Both the position numbers and the translations under genes were made by a program. This document shows, piece after piece, positions 35,057 through 44,067 of a stretch of DNA of 64,000 nt. The notes beneath the pieces were generated by a model. The model saw only the letters and a program-made list of their open reading frames with translations, had not been told where the DNA came from and searched no databases. Every line of letters begins with the position of its first letter. Position 1 is the stretch's first letter. Source of the stretch: Bacteroides faecis MAJ27 (GTDB taxonomy: Bacteria > Bacteroidota > Bacteroidia > Bacteroidales > Bacteroidaceae); the NCBI RefSeq assembly GCF_900106755.1, contig NZ_FNNN01000030.1, forward strand, positions 1 through 64,000, written 5' to 3'.

Positions 35057-36379
35057 TAACAAGTTGCTAGCCAACTCACTCAACTGACTACGTTCCCCTT
35101 TCACCAGATTGACATGTGCAAAGATATTCTGGTCTTTCATACGGTCGATCATATACACAAGACCATTGGACTGGCTATCCAGATAAGGCTGGTCAATCTG
35201 CTGGATATCTCCTGTGAATACCATCTTCGTACCTTCACCTGCACGGGTAATAATCGTTTTTATTTCATTCGGGGTAAGGTTCTGCGCTTCGTCAATGATA
35301 CAGTACATTTCGCTCAAACTACGTCCGCGGATAAATGCCAATGCTTCAATCACCAGCTGCTCGCTTTTCTGCATATCTTCGATACGCTTCACTTCGGTCG
35401 AGTTGGCGGCAAACTGACGCTTGATCACATTCAGATTATCGAATAGCGGCTGCATGTAAGGAGCCACTTTTTCCTGGGCATCCCCCGGAAGAAAACCGAT
35501 ATCCTTGTTGGACAATGCCACTACCGGACGTGCCAGCAATATCTGCTTATAGTCAGTCAACTTGCCTAAAGCTGCTGCCAAAGCCAGCAATGTCTTACCT
35601 GTTCCCGCTTTTCCGGTCAATGCCACTAATTTGACGTTCGGATCATTCAGTATCTCGAAAGCGAAACTCTGTTCGGCATTACGGGGCTCAATACCATAAT
35701 TACGTCCTTTCGTTACCCGGCAAATGGAATGAGTAAAAGGATTGTAGCGCGCCAGTACACTGTTACGATCACTCTTTAAAACGAAGCATTCGTTAGGGTG
35801 AATGACATCCTTAAAGTCAAATTCGCTCAGATCAATGCCCTCTTTAGATGAATAGATGCGATCGATCAATGCCGGATCTACATTTTCAAAGATCTCATTG
35901 GATTTCTCGAATATATCGACATTGGATACCTTATCTGTGATATAGTCCTCACTGGTAATACCGATAGAACGGGCTTTCATACGCAAGTTTACGTCCTTGG
36001 TCACCAATATAGCCGGAGTTTTCGGATATTTGGCTGCCAGATATTCAACAGCTGCCAGTATCAGATGGTCGGGTTTCTTCACCGGAAAAGACTCATGCAC
36101 TTTGGGAGCATCCACATTTCCGGGAACTACAAACAGGCGACCCATTCCTTCTCCCAGACTCACCCCTTGGGAGAACAGCTCGTCACTCGTCAGCAAATCC
36201 AGTTCCCGGACAAATTCACGGGCATTGAAATTTATCTGCTCGTTTCCTTTCTTGAACTTGTCCAGTTCTTCCAGTACGACAAGGGGAAGATGAATATCAT
36301 TTTCCTGAAAATTCTTCAAGCAATTGTAGTCGTGAAGAATAACATTTGTGTCAATTACAAAATTTTTCTTAGTTCCCAT
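35054..36379 (-). CDS. PhoH-family protein with PIN domain (YlaK/PhoH2 type)
   Basis: 441 residues: an N-terminal PIN-like nuclease domain (FVIDTNVILHDYNCL, later TPAILVTKDVNLRMKA) fused to a PhoH ATPase (Walker A LTGKAGTGKTLLAL, Walker B MYCIIDEAQNLTPNE). PhoH2 proteins combine RNA unwinding and cleavage. PIN acidic residues are present at the expected places. Standard length. Transcribed leftward and divergent from folC. Confidence 0.92.
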   Translation of the reverse strand: MGTKKNFVIDTNVILHDYNCLKNFQENDIHLPLVVLEELDKFKKGNEQINFNAREFVRELDLLTSDELFSQGVSLGEGMGRLFVVPGNVDAPKVHESFPVKKPDHLILAAVEYLAAKYPKTPAILVTKDVNLRMKARSIGITSEDYITDKVSNVDIFEKSNEIFENVDPALIDRIYSSKEGIDLSEFDFKDVIHPNECFVLKSDRNSVLARYNPFTHSICRVTKGRNYGIEPRNAEQSFAFEILNDPNVKLVALTGKAGTGKTLLALAAALGKLTDYKQILLARPVVALSNKDIGFLPGDAQEKVAPYMQPLFDNLNVIKRQFAANSTEVKRIEDMQKSEQLVIEALAFIRGRSLSEMYCIIDEAQNLTPNEIKTIITRAGEGTKMVFTGDIQQIDQPYLDSQSNGLVYMIDRMKDQNIFAHVNLVKGERSQLSELASNLL

Positions 36380-36510
36380 GATTTCTTAGAATTTAATGTT
36401 GATATTTGCAGTCTGATTCATCAATCCTCCGCTATCGGTTGAATTGATGGTTCTAAAGATAAACAATTTTGCGAGCAATAAAGATTGCCCGGAGTTAAAT
36501 ATTATAAAAC

Positions 36511-37986
36511 ATGGATTATCAGAACACTTTAAAGTACTTATATGAAAGTACACCTATGTTTCAGCAAATTGGTGGAAAAGCATATAAGCCGGGTTTAGAG
36601 ACAACACACAAATTGGACGAACATTTAGGTCATCCGCATCAACAATTCAGAACGATTCACATCGCCGGAACAAATGGAAAAGGCTCCTGTTCACACACGA
36701 TCGCAGCCGTACTGCAAGCAGCAGGATACAAAGTCGGGCTATTTACTTCCCCGCATCTGATTGACTTCCGCGAGCGTATCCGTATCAACGGTGAAATGAT
36801 TCCCGAAGATTATGTAGTCAGCTTTGTAGAAGAACACCGTTCTTTCTTCGAACCTCTGCACCCCTCTTTCTTCGAACTCACCACAGCAATGGCATTCCGC
36901 TACTTTGCCGACCAGCAGGTAGATGTAGCTGTAATCGAAGTAGGTATGGGCGGACGTCTGGACTGTACCAATATCATCACCCCCGATCTGTGTGTCATTA
37001 CCAATATCGGTTGGGATCATATGCAATATCTGGGCAACACACTGACTAAAATCGCCAAAGAAAAAGCAGGAATCATCAAAGAAGACATTCCGGTAATAGT
37101 GGGTAAAGTATCAGGAGCAGTGAAAAGAGTCTTCACGATGAAAGCCAAGGCTATGAATGCCTGCATCGTCTTCGCGGAAGAATTAAAGAGTTGCACCAAT
37201 GTGAGATATGCCCCCTATGATACCCTGAAAGAATCCAGAGCCGAGTTGCAGGAGTTATTGGAGGAGGAAATAAAACTTCAGCAGATACAGGAGCTTCCGA
37301 TGAAAATGATGCAATTTGTCTCTCTTATCAACCCGACCGACGCCATACACGCCATAGACAGAATCATTGATAAAAGAAAAGACGCGATATTGATTCATAA
37401 TTCCAGTTTTATGACGGGACTCTACTACGAACTGAGCGGCCTCTGTCAGACAGAAAATTGCCTCACGATCCTCGCAGCCCTGGAGATTCTGAAGAACCGG
37501 GGATATGAAATCAGCAAGAAGGATTACCATACCGGATTCTCTGACGTATGCGAAATGACCGGTCTGATGGGACGCTGGCAAAAGCTCCAGAGCTACCCCG
37601 ACGTCATCTGCGACACAGGTCACAATGCCGACGGCTTCAAATGTATCCGTCAGCAGCTTAACTATATACACAATAAATTAAATCAGGAACTGCATATTGT
37701 ATTCGGCATGGTCAATGACAAAGATATCAGCAGCGTCCTGGAACTGTTGCCGAAAGACGCCACCTACTATTTCACCAAAGCGAGCGTGAAGCGTGCGCTG
37801 CCGGAAGATGAGCTGATGAAAATGGCTTCGGAAGCGGGACTGAAGGGTACCTCCTATCCTACCGTAGCAGACGCCGTGCGGGCGGCAAAAGAAAACTGCC
37901 CCCCTAAAGACTTTATCTTCGTGGGAGGCAGTAACTTTATTGTTGCCGATTTGTTAGCGAACCGCGATACACTCAATCTCTACTAA
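36511..37986 (+). CDS. folC: Bifunctional folylpolyglutamate/dihydrofolate synthase
   Basis: 491 residues. The P-loop is in HIAGTNGKGSCSHTIAAVLQ, followed by LFTSPHLIDFRERI, the Mur-ligase centre VIEVGMGGRLDCTNII, and the C-terminal DTGHNADGF and VGGSNFIVADLL. Members are usually about 420-440 residues. Here the stretch from about 230 to 305 (ELLEEEIKLQQIQEL..., DAIHAIDRIIDKRKDAILIH...) is an extra or replaced central segment with no resemblance to the family that I can see. The reading frame is intact. The 3' end overlaps ridA tail to tail by 33 bp. Confidence 0.88.
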   Translation: MDYQNTLKYLYESTPMFQQIGGKAYKPGLETTHKLDEHLGHPHQQFRTIHIAGTNGKGSCSHTIAAVLQAAGYKVGLFTSPHLIDFRERIRINGEMIPEDYVVSFVEEHRSFFEPLHPSFFELTTAMAFRYFADQQVDVAVIEVGMGGRLDCTNIITPDLCVITNIGWDHMQYLGNTLTKIAKEKAGIIKEDIPVIVGKVSGAVKRVFTMKAKAMNACIVFAEELKSCTNVRYAPYDTLKESRAELQELLEEEIKLQQIQELPMKMMQFVSLINPTDAIHAIDRIIDKRKDAILIHNSSFMTGLYYELSGLCQTENCLTILAALEILKNRGYEISKKDYHTGFSDVCEMTGLMGRWQKLQSYPDVICDTGHNADGFKCIRQQLNYIHNKLNQELHIVFGMVNDKDISSVLELLPKDATYYFTKASVKRALPEDELMKMASEAGLKGTSYPTVADAVRAAKENCPPKDFIFVGGSNFIVADLLANRDTLNLY

Positions 37987-38328
37987 CGCATCCTTCGGCA
38001 AAGCCTTTACAGCAACTGCCGAACGTGCCGGAAAAGCTCCGTCAAAATACGTAGCATATACACCGTTCATCCCGGCGAACAATGACATATCCTGGAGGAA
38101 TACAGTCGTTTTCACAATGTTTCCCATTGTCAAACCTGTCTCTTCCAGGATGTGTTTTATATTCTCCAGCGACTGGCGTGCCTGTTCTTCAATTCCTTCC
38201 GCCATCTTTCCGGTAGCCGCATCAATAGGCAACTGACCGGATACAAATACCATTCCATTGGCTTCTATCGCCTGACTATAAGGTCCGATAGCTCCCGGCG
38301 CTTTTTCACTGCAAATTACTTTTTTCAT
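37954..38328 (-). CDS. ridA: RidA-family enamine/imine deaminase
   Basis: 124 residues from the methionine of MKKVICSEKAPGAIGPYSQA; a start 9 codons upstream is less likely. The family signature is visible: GPYSQAIEANGMVFVSGQLPID, then NIKHILEETGL and RSAVAVKALPKDALVEIECIA with the catalytic arginine. It hydrolyses reactive enamines from PLP enzymes. A TACCTTTG element on the minus strand (38360-38367), with TTTG 18 bp upstream, is its probable promoter; it overlaps the DUF805 terminator. Confidence 0.93.
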   Translation of the reverse strand: MKKVICSEKAPGAIGPYSQAIEANGMVFVSGQLPIDAATGKMAEGIEEQARQSLENIKHILEETGLTMGNIVKTTVFLQDMSLFAGMNGVYATYFDGAFPARSAVAVKALPKDALVEIECIAVR

Positions 38329-38376
38329 ATTTATCTTTCTTTTTTTGTTTACCAATCCTCAAAGGTAGCAAAAAAA

Positions 38377-38408
38377 TGCCTCCCGCAAAACGAATTTTGC
38401 AAGAGGCA
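38377..38408 (-). terminator. Terminator of the DUF805 gene
   Basis: TGCCTC..GCAAAA pairs with TTTTGC..GAGGCA around CGAA, and a run of seven T follows on the minus strand. The -33 box of ridA overlaps its distal arm. Confidence 0.75.
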
Positions 38409-38431
38409 ACCATATTTCTTCTTATTAAAGA

Positions 38432-38959
38432 CTATTCAGCTTTTTCTGTTTTTTCTTCTTCAGCAGGAGCTTCAGCTGAAGTTTCAGCCGATGCTTCGGC
38501 AGGAGTGGCTTTCACCGTCTGATCCACCTTTACTCCGTCTCTCGACACGTTCACCGTTACATTGACAGAAGCAGGCTGTGGCTGATACGGCATACGGTTT
38601 TTCGGATCTTCACCATACTGGTTAGGACCTACCGTACCATCGGCAAACAACATATAAAGGCCGAATACCCAACCAATGATAGGAACACAGCAAATCAGAA
38701 TCAGCCAGCCGGATTTGTTCAAGTCGTGCAAACGCTTAACGCCCTGTGCCAAAGAAAACCACAGGGAGGCAATACCTGCCACGAAACCAATCAGGATACC
38801 GAAAACAGAACCACCTGCAGAACCGGCAGCCGCACCAAGAAATAAAGTAGCTAATCCCAGAGAATAGGCAATACCAAAAACGATACCACCGATAATACCA
38901 GACAGGAAATATTCGATCCTGCGAATACGACCGTCAAAAGAAAAAGGAGCTTTGAACAT
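38432..38959 (-). CDS. DUF805 inner-membrane protein
   Basis: 175 residues. DUF805 core: FKAPFSFDGRIRRIEYFLSGI, then membrane helices and the RLHDLNKSGWLILICCVPIIGW motif. The last 50 residues are a low-complexity Ala/Glu-rich tail (TPAEASAETSAEAPAEEEKTEKAE), variable in this family. Function unknown. Confidence 0.85.
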   Translation of the reverse strand: MFKAPFSFDGRIRRIEYFLSGIIGGIVFGIAYSLGLATLFLGAAAGSAGGSVFGILIGFVAGIASLWFSLAQGVKRLHDLNKSGWLILICCVPIIGWVFGLYMLFADGTVGPNQYGEDPKNRMPYQPQPASVNVTVNVSRDGVKVDQTVKATPAEASAETSAEAPAEEEKTEKAE

Positions 38960-39296
38960 AATTTTACTAAGTTTATGTGAATAAATAGTTGATTGTAATC
39001 TTGATACACTAGCAAAGATATAAAATAAATTAAATAAAGAAAGCTTTTATGCCAAAAAGTATGTATCAATATTTAATTAATCCCATACATACATTCTAAG
39101 AAAAAAACATGTATTTTGCCATCATCCGTCACTTTCAAAATCAAAACACTGATATACAACCATATAGGAGTAATGACAAGCAGTGACGACAAAGTGACGG
39201 TAAAATCCTCCGGTATTTTGCCGTCACTCCGTACCACAGCTTTGCCGGCATCTGTATCATTCGGATACTGAAGTACCGGCAAATGCTTTCTACATT
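38960..39296. other. Non-coding gap with AGTGACGG repeats (left end of VapE unit)
   Basis: No gene is supported. It contains copies of CCGTCACT/AGTGACGG at 39126, 39182 (variant ending GACGA), 39193 and 39221. The outermost, CATCATCCGTCACTT (39120-39134), has a perfect inverted partner at 56406-56420 on the far side of the interrupted VapE gene. Two short frames here are not genes. Confidence 0.6.
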
Positions 39297-40043
39297 TTAT
39301 AATTTTACGACCTTATAGAGCCTTCCCCTATTCGTATGTTTCGAGGGTATCCCCGCTTTTTGCAGCAACCTTCCAAAGTAATTGACCTTATTGGAAGACA
39401 AAGGAATAGTCGATTTCTTCTGCAAATAATTCAATATATCCATTAAATACAAGTATTCTCCTTCCTCATGATCCTCAGCACCCCTAAAGTAACGATAGAA
39501 CAACTGCACCATTGGCGGAGTCTGTTCAAACTCCTGATTGCTTTCCGTCATAACGGCTTCATCTTCATCATCAAACCAGTAGCGTTCTCCATGATAAATC
39601 TCATACATAGCCTGTGCATACAACTGTCCGTAGTCAATGGGACGGGTCGTATCAATAGTATCGGTTACTTCTATACAGATGAAACGGCGGCTGCCGGAAG
39701 GGTCAGTCAGCAAATCCTTCTGATTGCTGGTTCCTATAAACGAGGCATAACGCCGAAGTTCCTGTATCGAATTACCATAAGGTTTGCGAAGATTCACCAC
39801 CGGTTTCTGAAGAATATGCTTCAAAAATCCCTGTTGTGTCAACGTCACCTGATCAAATTCATCAATATTGATCAGCGCAAAGCGATTCAAATACATCTCT
39901 GCATCCCGCTTGCGGCCAAAGTCGATACTATCAGTGTAATAACCGCGAAGTTCCGGCGGTATCAGATCCCGGCAGAAGGTAGACTTACGTGTACCTTGCG
40001 CACCTACCAAGAGTGGAGATGTACTGTTCGCATGCTGTTTGTC
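39297..40043 (-). pseudogene. VirE/VapE primase-helicase, C-terminal fragment
   Basis: The 3' part of a gene split by the serine-integrase element; the 5' part is at 54488-55824. It opens inside the ATPase: KQHANSTSPLLVGAQGTRKSTF holds the Walker A GAQGTRKST, Walker B is FALINIDEFDQ, and sensor-type residues follow (ASFIGTSNQKDLL, SGSRRFICIEV). A winged-helix-like C-terminus follows. Fusing 55824-54488 to 40038-39297 at the shared TTGTC gives 2079 bases, an exact multiple of three, coding for 692 residues. Alone it has only a TTG start after the ATP-binding loop begins, so it is probably inactive. Confidence 0.85.
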
Positions 40044-40072
40044 CTATTTTCACTTACACATAATACTACCAT
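40039..40072 (+). repeat. attL of the serine-integrase element
   Basis: Core TTGTC at 40039-40043, then a right-hand half-site ending CACATAATACTACCAT (to 40072). The mirror half-site ATGGTAGTATTATGTG is at 54462-54477. Placed head to head they form a nearly symmetric attP centred on the core, as expected for large serine integrases. Confidence 0.8.
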
Positions 40073-40177
40073 ATCGCGTTTTAATATTAATTTACAATAA
40101 AATAGCTAATTACCATTTCTGATAATCAGCTTTATTATAATAATACCGCTTATAAAAACATAGTAGATTCTATCTCA

Positions 40178-40831
40178 CTATTCATAAAACTGAAATCTCA
40201 TTTTCTTCTTCGACTTAAAAAACTTCCCTATTTTTAGTTCTTTACTATGTGCCATTTTATAAGGTGCCACTAACTCCTTTAGTAATTCATATAGTATTTG
40301 ATTTACTAATAACATATCTTTATATATATCCCTTAATTGTTCTTCATCGTCATAATAGTGCTTATCTTTATAACCTATAAAAAACATATCAGACTTAGTC
40401 TGGTCATATTGAGGAGCTGTAAATCTAAACATAACTTTACTAGGATGAACCCACTTGCAGCCCTCTTTGTATATTTCTGATATTCCGGAATATCTCTTAT
40501 TTAATTCTCCGCAAAGATAGCCGGCAGTAAGATATTGTTTACCTATACAAAGTTTATTAGTAGGTTTGCCGTCCATGAAATATTTAAAGAAACGTTCTTT
40601 ATCTCTATATAAGAGACAAGCATAAACTTCCAAACAGCAATCTACCTGCATCCTAATAAAGTGTATAGCAGATAATTTATGTTTTGATAAAGCATTAAAA
40701 GCCGAATTATTCTCTAAAGCATACATTATAATGATATACATAAACATATATAAAGGATAGTGATTGTCTGGATTAATACTACCTAATACTTTACCATACC
40801 GTTTTGAAAATTTAATAATAGGTCTACCCAT
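40178..40831 (-). CDS. Unknown protein, helical
   Basis: 217 residues, cytoplasmic. Mostly helices, with conserved-looking LCGELNKRYSGISEIYKEGCKWVHPSK in the middle, which resembles the His-containing core of HEPN-like/AbiV-type proteins, but I cannot confirm a catalytic motif. Basic C-terminus (KFFKSKKKMRF). Last gene of the leftward series before the att site, a position where accessory cargo is often found. Confidence 0.5.
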   Translation of the reverse strand: MGRPIIKFSKRYGKVLGSINPDNHYPLYMFMYIIIMYALENNSAFNALSKHKLSAIHFIRMQVDCCLEVYACLLYRDKERFFKYFMDGKPTNKLCIGKQYLTAGYLCGELNKRYSGISEIYKEGCKWVHPSKVMFRFTAPQYDQTKSDMFFIGYKDKHYYDDEEQLRDIYKDMLLVNQILYELLKELVAPYKMAHSKELKIGKFFKSKKKMRFQFYE

Positions 40832-40850
40832 AGTATAATTGGAATAAAAA

Positions 40851-40870
40851 AGGCTAGCCGAAGCTAGCCT
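40851..40870 (-). terminator. Terminator of the 97-residue gene
   Basis: AGGCTAGC, loop CGAA, GCTAGCCT: a perfect 8-bp stem. On the minus strand six T follow. Confidence 0.85.
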
Positions 40871-40882
40871 AAATTTAATGCA

Positions 40883-41176
40883 TTAGTTCAATAGTGCCTT
40901 TATATCTTCTTTTTCATTCTCATCAAGAGCTGAATATAGACGTTTAACCCTAGCTTTTCTCATTTCAGAAGCAAGTTCATCCCCCGAATTAATGATTACA
41001 TTCAAGTTAGCTATATAAGTCTCAAATCTTGCGACAAAGCTCTTACATTTAGCTTTAACTTGCTCGGGAGTATCTGTTTCTGAAACAAACATACCGACAC
41101 CAAAAGTTTTGCCCAGTTCACTACGGTTGTTAGACACTAATGCTTCCAATACATTTGTTGAATTTGTTAATTCCAT
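40883..41176 (-). CDS. Small helical protein, unknown function
   Basis: 97 residues, acidic and helical (TPEQVKAKCKSFVARFETYIANLNVIINSGDELASEMRKARVKRLYSALDENEKEDIKALLN). No signal peptide and no family I recognise. It has its own terminator and about 200 bp of upstream space, so it is probably an independently transcribed cytoplasmic protein. Confidence 0.6.
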   Translation of the reverse strand: MELTNSTNVLEALVSNNRSELGKTFGVGMFVSETDTPEQVKAKCKSFVARFETYIANLNVIINSGDELASEMRKARVKRLYSALDENEKEDIKALLN

Positions 41177-41610
41177 AATTATTATAATTTTAATTATGCC
41201 AGCACTATTACTGGCTATTCAGAAGATAGTGCTATCTACAAATTCCGCCACAAATGTAGTATATTATTATAATAACACAAACAAATTCCAACAAAATTTG
41301 AACACTCTATGTAAAAAAAGCTATGATAGTATAGCTTTTTAAGAAAAAGCCCTCCATATTAATACCCAACATTATTATACTAATCCTATTAATACTAGAA
41401 CTAGTATATCTATTATTATAGTATAAAATATAACTGTAATAATAGCCAACTTATTAGTGACCATATTAATACTGATTGATGTATTAGTATTGAATTTCTG
41501 TAAAAATAAAAATAGCAAATGAATTTCTTCAAATGGTGATAACCATGTTAGTTTCCACCATACCAAAGAGATATTTAATTCAAAATGTCAAAGTTACATT
41601 TATAGGGTAA
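41177..41610. other. Non-coding gap with a decayed hairpin
   Basis: About 430 bp. A 63-codon minus-strand frame (41375-41566) is a weak candidate for a small membrane protein but overlaps a decayed hairpin. The 22 bases at 41514-41535 are identical to 42460-42481, where they form the stem of a terminator. Here the outer arms no longer match, so it looks like a degraded duplicate. Confidence 0.5.
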
Positions 41611-42312
41611 TTACCAATCATCATCACTTGTTTGCAATGGCTTCTTTAGAACTGTATCAATTTTGTCTACAAGGATTTTATAACATGATAGTGAATAAAC
41701 AAAAGCTCGTGATGAGGTCACTTTAGGATGTTGTCTGTTTTCTGCAAATGGAAAGCAATCAGAAAGTGCCCATATTTGGGTATCTTTAGTAACGCCATTA
41801 CCTGTTACACCAAAACCACCACCAAACATTATGACATATCCACTATCGTCATTTATCTTTAATACCTCATAGTTCTGTAAAGTATATGTCATTCGAATAC
41901 GTTCTTCTTTAAAATCAAATTTAATAAGTGGTCGAATACTTACTCTATATGAGTTATCTCCCATAGTCCGTTTTGCAATATTAGGCAGATAACAACGTGC
42001 CATGATTGTTCCTTCTTCCTCATTTGAAACCTGTATAGCTGACTTTGCATCAGAAGACATAGATATGACCCAATCTATAATTTTGCGATATAATTGAGAT
42101 TTGGACTGACCTTTATACTCTTTTATAACCGATAATGATAGTTCACCCAATTCATTCAGCTTATATTCATTAGATAGCTCCTTAGCCTTAGCTGACCAAG
42201 ACATATCCCCTATATTAGTATATTCTTCTAATTCTTGTTTAGTTACAATTTGGGCATTAATTGTATTACAGACTAATCCTAATAACATTATAAAAATAAT
42301 CTTTTTCATGTT
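41611..42312 (-). CDS. Exported DUF4468-type protein
   Basis: 233 residues from the methionine of MKKIIFIMLLG; signal peptide ends after INA. The segment LYRKIIDWVISMSSDAKSAIQVSNEEEGTIMARCYLPN...RVSIRPLIKFDFKEERIRMTYTLQNYEV fits the DUF4468 (TBP-like fold) family of Bacteroidetes envelope proteins. Function unknown. Likely periplasmic. Confidence 0.7.
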   Translation of the reverse strand, partial: NMKKIIFIMLLGLVCNTINAQIVTKQELEEYTNIGDMSWSAKAKELSNEYKLNELGELSLSVIKEYKGQSKSQLYRKIIDWVISMSSDAKSAIQVSNEEEGTIMARCYLPNIAKRTMGDNSYRVSIRPLIKFDFKEERIRMTYTLQNYEVLKINDDSGYVIMFGGGFGVTGNGVTKDTQIWALSDCFPFAENRQHPKVTSSRAFVYSLSCYKILVDKIDTVLKKPLQTSDDDW

Positions 42313-42456
42313 GACTTGAAGCTTACTATTAGTATGATGTATTTTTGTGTTCAAATGTACAAAAAACAAATTAATTAATCAGATTTTATTATATATATTT
42401 TCTAACAAGCCTTGTTGTAAAAGATGTGTTGTAATTATTGATAGAACAATAAAAAA

Positions 42457-42487
42457 AACAGCAAATGAATTTCTTCAAATGCTGTTT
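42457..42487 (-). terminator. Terminator of the 78-residue membrane-protein gene
   Basis: AACAGCA and TGCTGTT enclose inner TGAA/TTCA pairs; on the minus strand eight T follow. Its inner 22 bases recur at 41514. Confidence 0.8.
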
Positions 42488-42497
42488 TACTCAATAT

Positions 42498-42734
42498 TTA
42501 CAAATAATTCATTTGTTTAATTATTAATACGGTATCTAATATGATGAATGCCACAACATCTTGTATATCCCAAACACAAGGTCCTTTTAGTATTATCTCG
42601 CATGCCTTATCAAACATAGTAATTATAATAGCTATGAGCATTTGGGTAATAATTATCTTTTTCATAGAAGATAGTGTAAACCAATTAAACACACTAATTA
42701 GCCATTGAGGCATTTTAAGTAATATAATTCCCAT
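42498..42734 (-). CDS. Small membrane protein
   Basis: 78 residues with two membrane segments (about 26-44 and 58-72). No family recognised. It is 30 bp downstream of the 431-residue gene, so it may belong to the same transcript, which the terminator at 42457 ends. Confidence 0.5.
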   Translation of the reverse strand: MGIILLKMPQWLISVFNWFTLSSMKKIIITQMLIAIIITMFDKACEIILKGPCVWDIQDVVAFIILDTVLIIKQMNYL

Positions 42735-42764
42735 TATTTCTTATTTAATAATTCTACCTTCATA

Positions 42765-44060
42765 TTATTCTTCTGATGCAATATTATTTATGCCTTTTAG
42801 TTTTTTCAATTCTTGAATATACTCCAGTTCACCTTTGGCATATTCCTTATTTGCATCTTCATTCAGCATTTCCTTAAATGCTTCCTCTGCATCATCCAAC
42901 CGTCCCATATCAACAAAAGTATATGCTCTTCTCCTACGTAGGAAATTGTGATAAAATATAATGCCATCCGTAATCTCACTTTCTTTTAACTGCGCCAATT
43001 GATTAAGTTCATTATGGATTGTATTAATTGCTCTTATATCTCTACTATTTGCCAAACAATTTATGTATTCTATGTTGTATCTAATGTTATTTAAGGGACG
43101 AACTATTTCCAGAAAGAAAAGGGCTTTCTCATATAAACCCATTTCTGCATAGCAATATCCAATGAGATAACAGGTTTGATAAAACATTCTTTTATCATCA
43201 TCTGTAATGCTACCCCTTAGCCAACTTTCTCTCAAAGCATGATATACATTTTCCAAATACACAATTGCATCCCAATATCTATTTTCTTTCAAAACTTCAT
43301 TACCCCAATAAAAATCCTTTCCAATGGCAAGCGTCATTTGAGACATAATACAATATTCATAAAAATCCAATTCTTCTCCATTGTTGAATTTTTCAATTGC
43401 TTTGTCATGAATAGCCTTATATTCCTCTATCCTTTGCTGTGGGCTTGTATGGTCATAGGCAAACAAAACACTCAGTGTTTGAGGTTGATTCGCATTTCTG
43501 GCATATGTCTTATCTCCTTCATGGCTGAATGTTGGTAACATGATAGATGCACGGATAAACCATGTTTCCTTTCCACCTCCACATCCTCTTAGGTGTACAA
43601 TGATATTGTCGTTCACTCTGCTAATGGACTTATCATCATCTTCTTGTTTGACATATCCCTTCCTATAGGAAATAGACAAAATGACATTTTCACTAAATCT
43701 ATAGCCCATATCTCCATTGTCCTGTTTGATAAGGACTGCATTGCATAAATCAAAACTCCAGATTTCATTGCTGTCTACAACAAGTATCCCTTTTTTCTCA
43801 TGAATGTTGTCTGTGACAATATATAAATCAGAAACCTCTTCTTGCCTTATGTCAAAAGTTCTATTAAGTAGTACCCCTAAAGTTACTTTCTCATTAGGAG
43901 TGGCTCGTAATTGATACTTTTCATTTTGGTGTTGAAATCTAAATTCATTTGATAGATACGTTTCATTTTCCAATCTATCAATCAAATCATCCTCTTTATC
44001 TTTAGAGATGTTCTTTACTTGAGGATGAGCATTAAATATGGAACTAAAAAACTTCTTCAT
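42765..44060 (-). CDS. TPR-like protein of unknown function
   Basis: 431 residues, no signal peptide. The N-terminal 200 residues are beta-rich and unknown. The C-terminal half has TPR-like helices (FYQTCYLIGYCYAEMGLYEKALFFLEIVRPL; RRRRAYTFVDMGRLDDAEEAFKEMLNEDANKEYAKGELEYIQELKKLKG). It precedes a small membrane protein and follows a membrane-anchored protein at 8 bp, suggesting a three-gene operon. Confidence 0.65.
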   Translation of the reverse strand: MKKFFSSIFNAHPQVKNISKDKEDDLIDRLENETYLSNEFRFQHQNEKYQLRATPNEKVTLGVLLNRTFDIRQEEVSDLYIVTDNIHEKKGILVVDSNEIWSFDLCNAVLIKQDNGDMGYRFSENVILSISYRKGYVKQEDDDKSISRVNDNIIVHLRGCGGGKETWFIRASIMLPTFSHEGDKTYARNANQPQTLSVLFAYDHTSPQQRIEEYKAIHDKAIEKFNNGEELDFYEYCIMSQMTLAIGKDFYWGNEVLKENRYWDAIVYLENVYHALRESWLRGSITDDDKRMFYQTCYLIGYCYAEMGLYEKALFFLEIVRPLNNIRYNIEYINCLANSRDIRAINTIHNELNQLAQLKESEITDGIIFYHNFLRRRRAYTFVDMGRLDDAEEAFKEMLNEDANKEYAKGELEYIQELKKLKGINNIASEE

Positions 44061-44067
44061 GATATTA

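Noticed and set aside
39073-39282. 69-codon frame beside the VapE fragment
   Set aside because: It runs through the AGTGACGG repeats and has no protein-like features.
41375-41566. 63-codon hydrophobic frame
   Set aside because: It overlaps the decayed terminator copy; hydrophobicity reflects the AT-rich sequence. It remains only a weak candidate.
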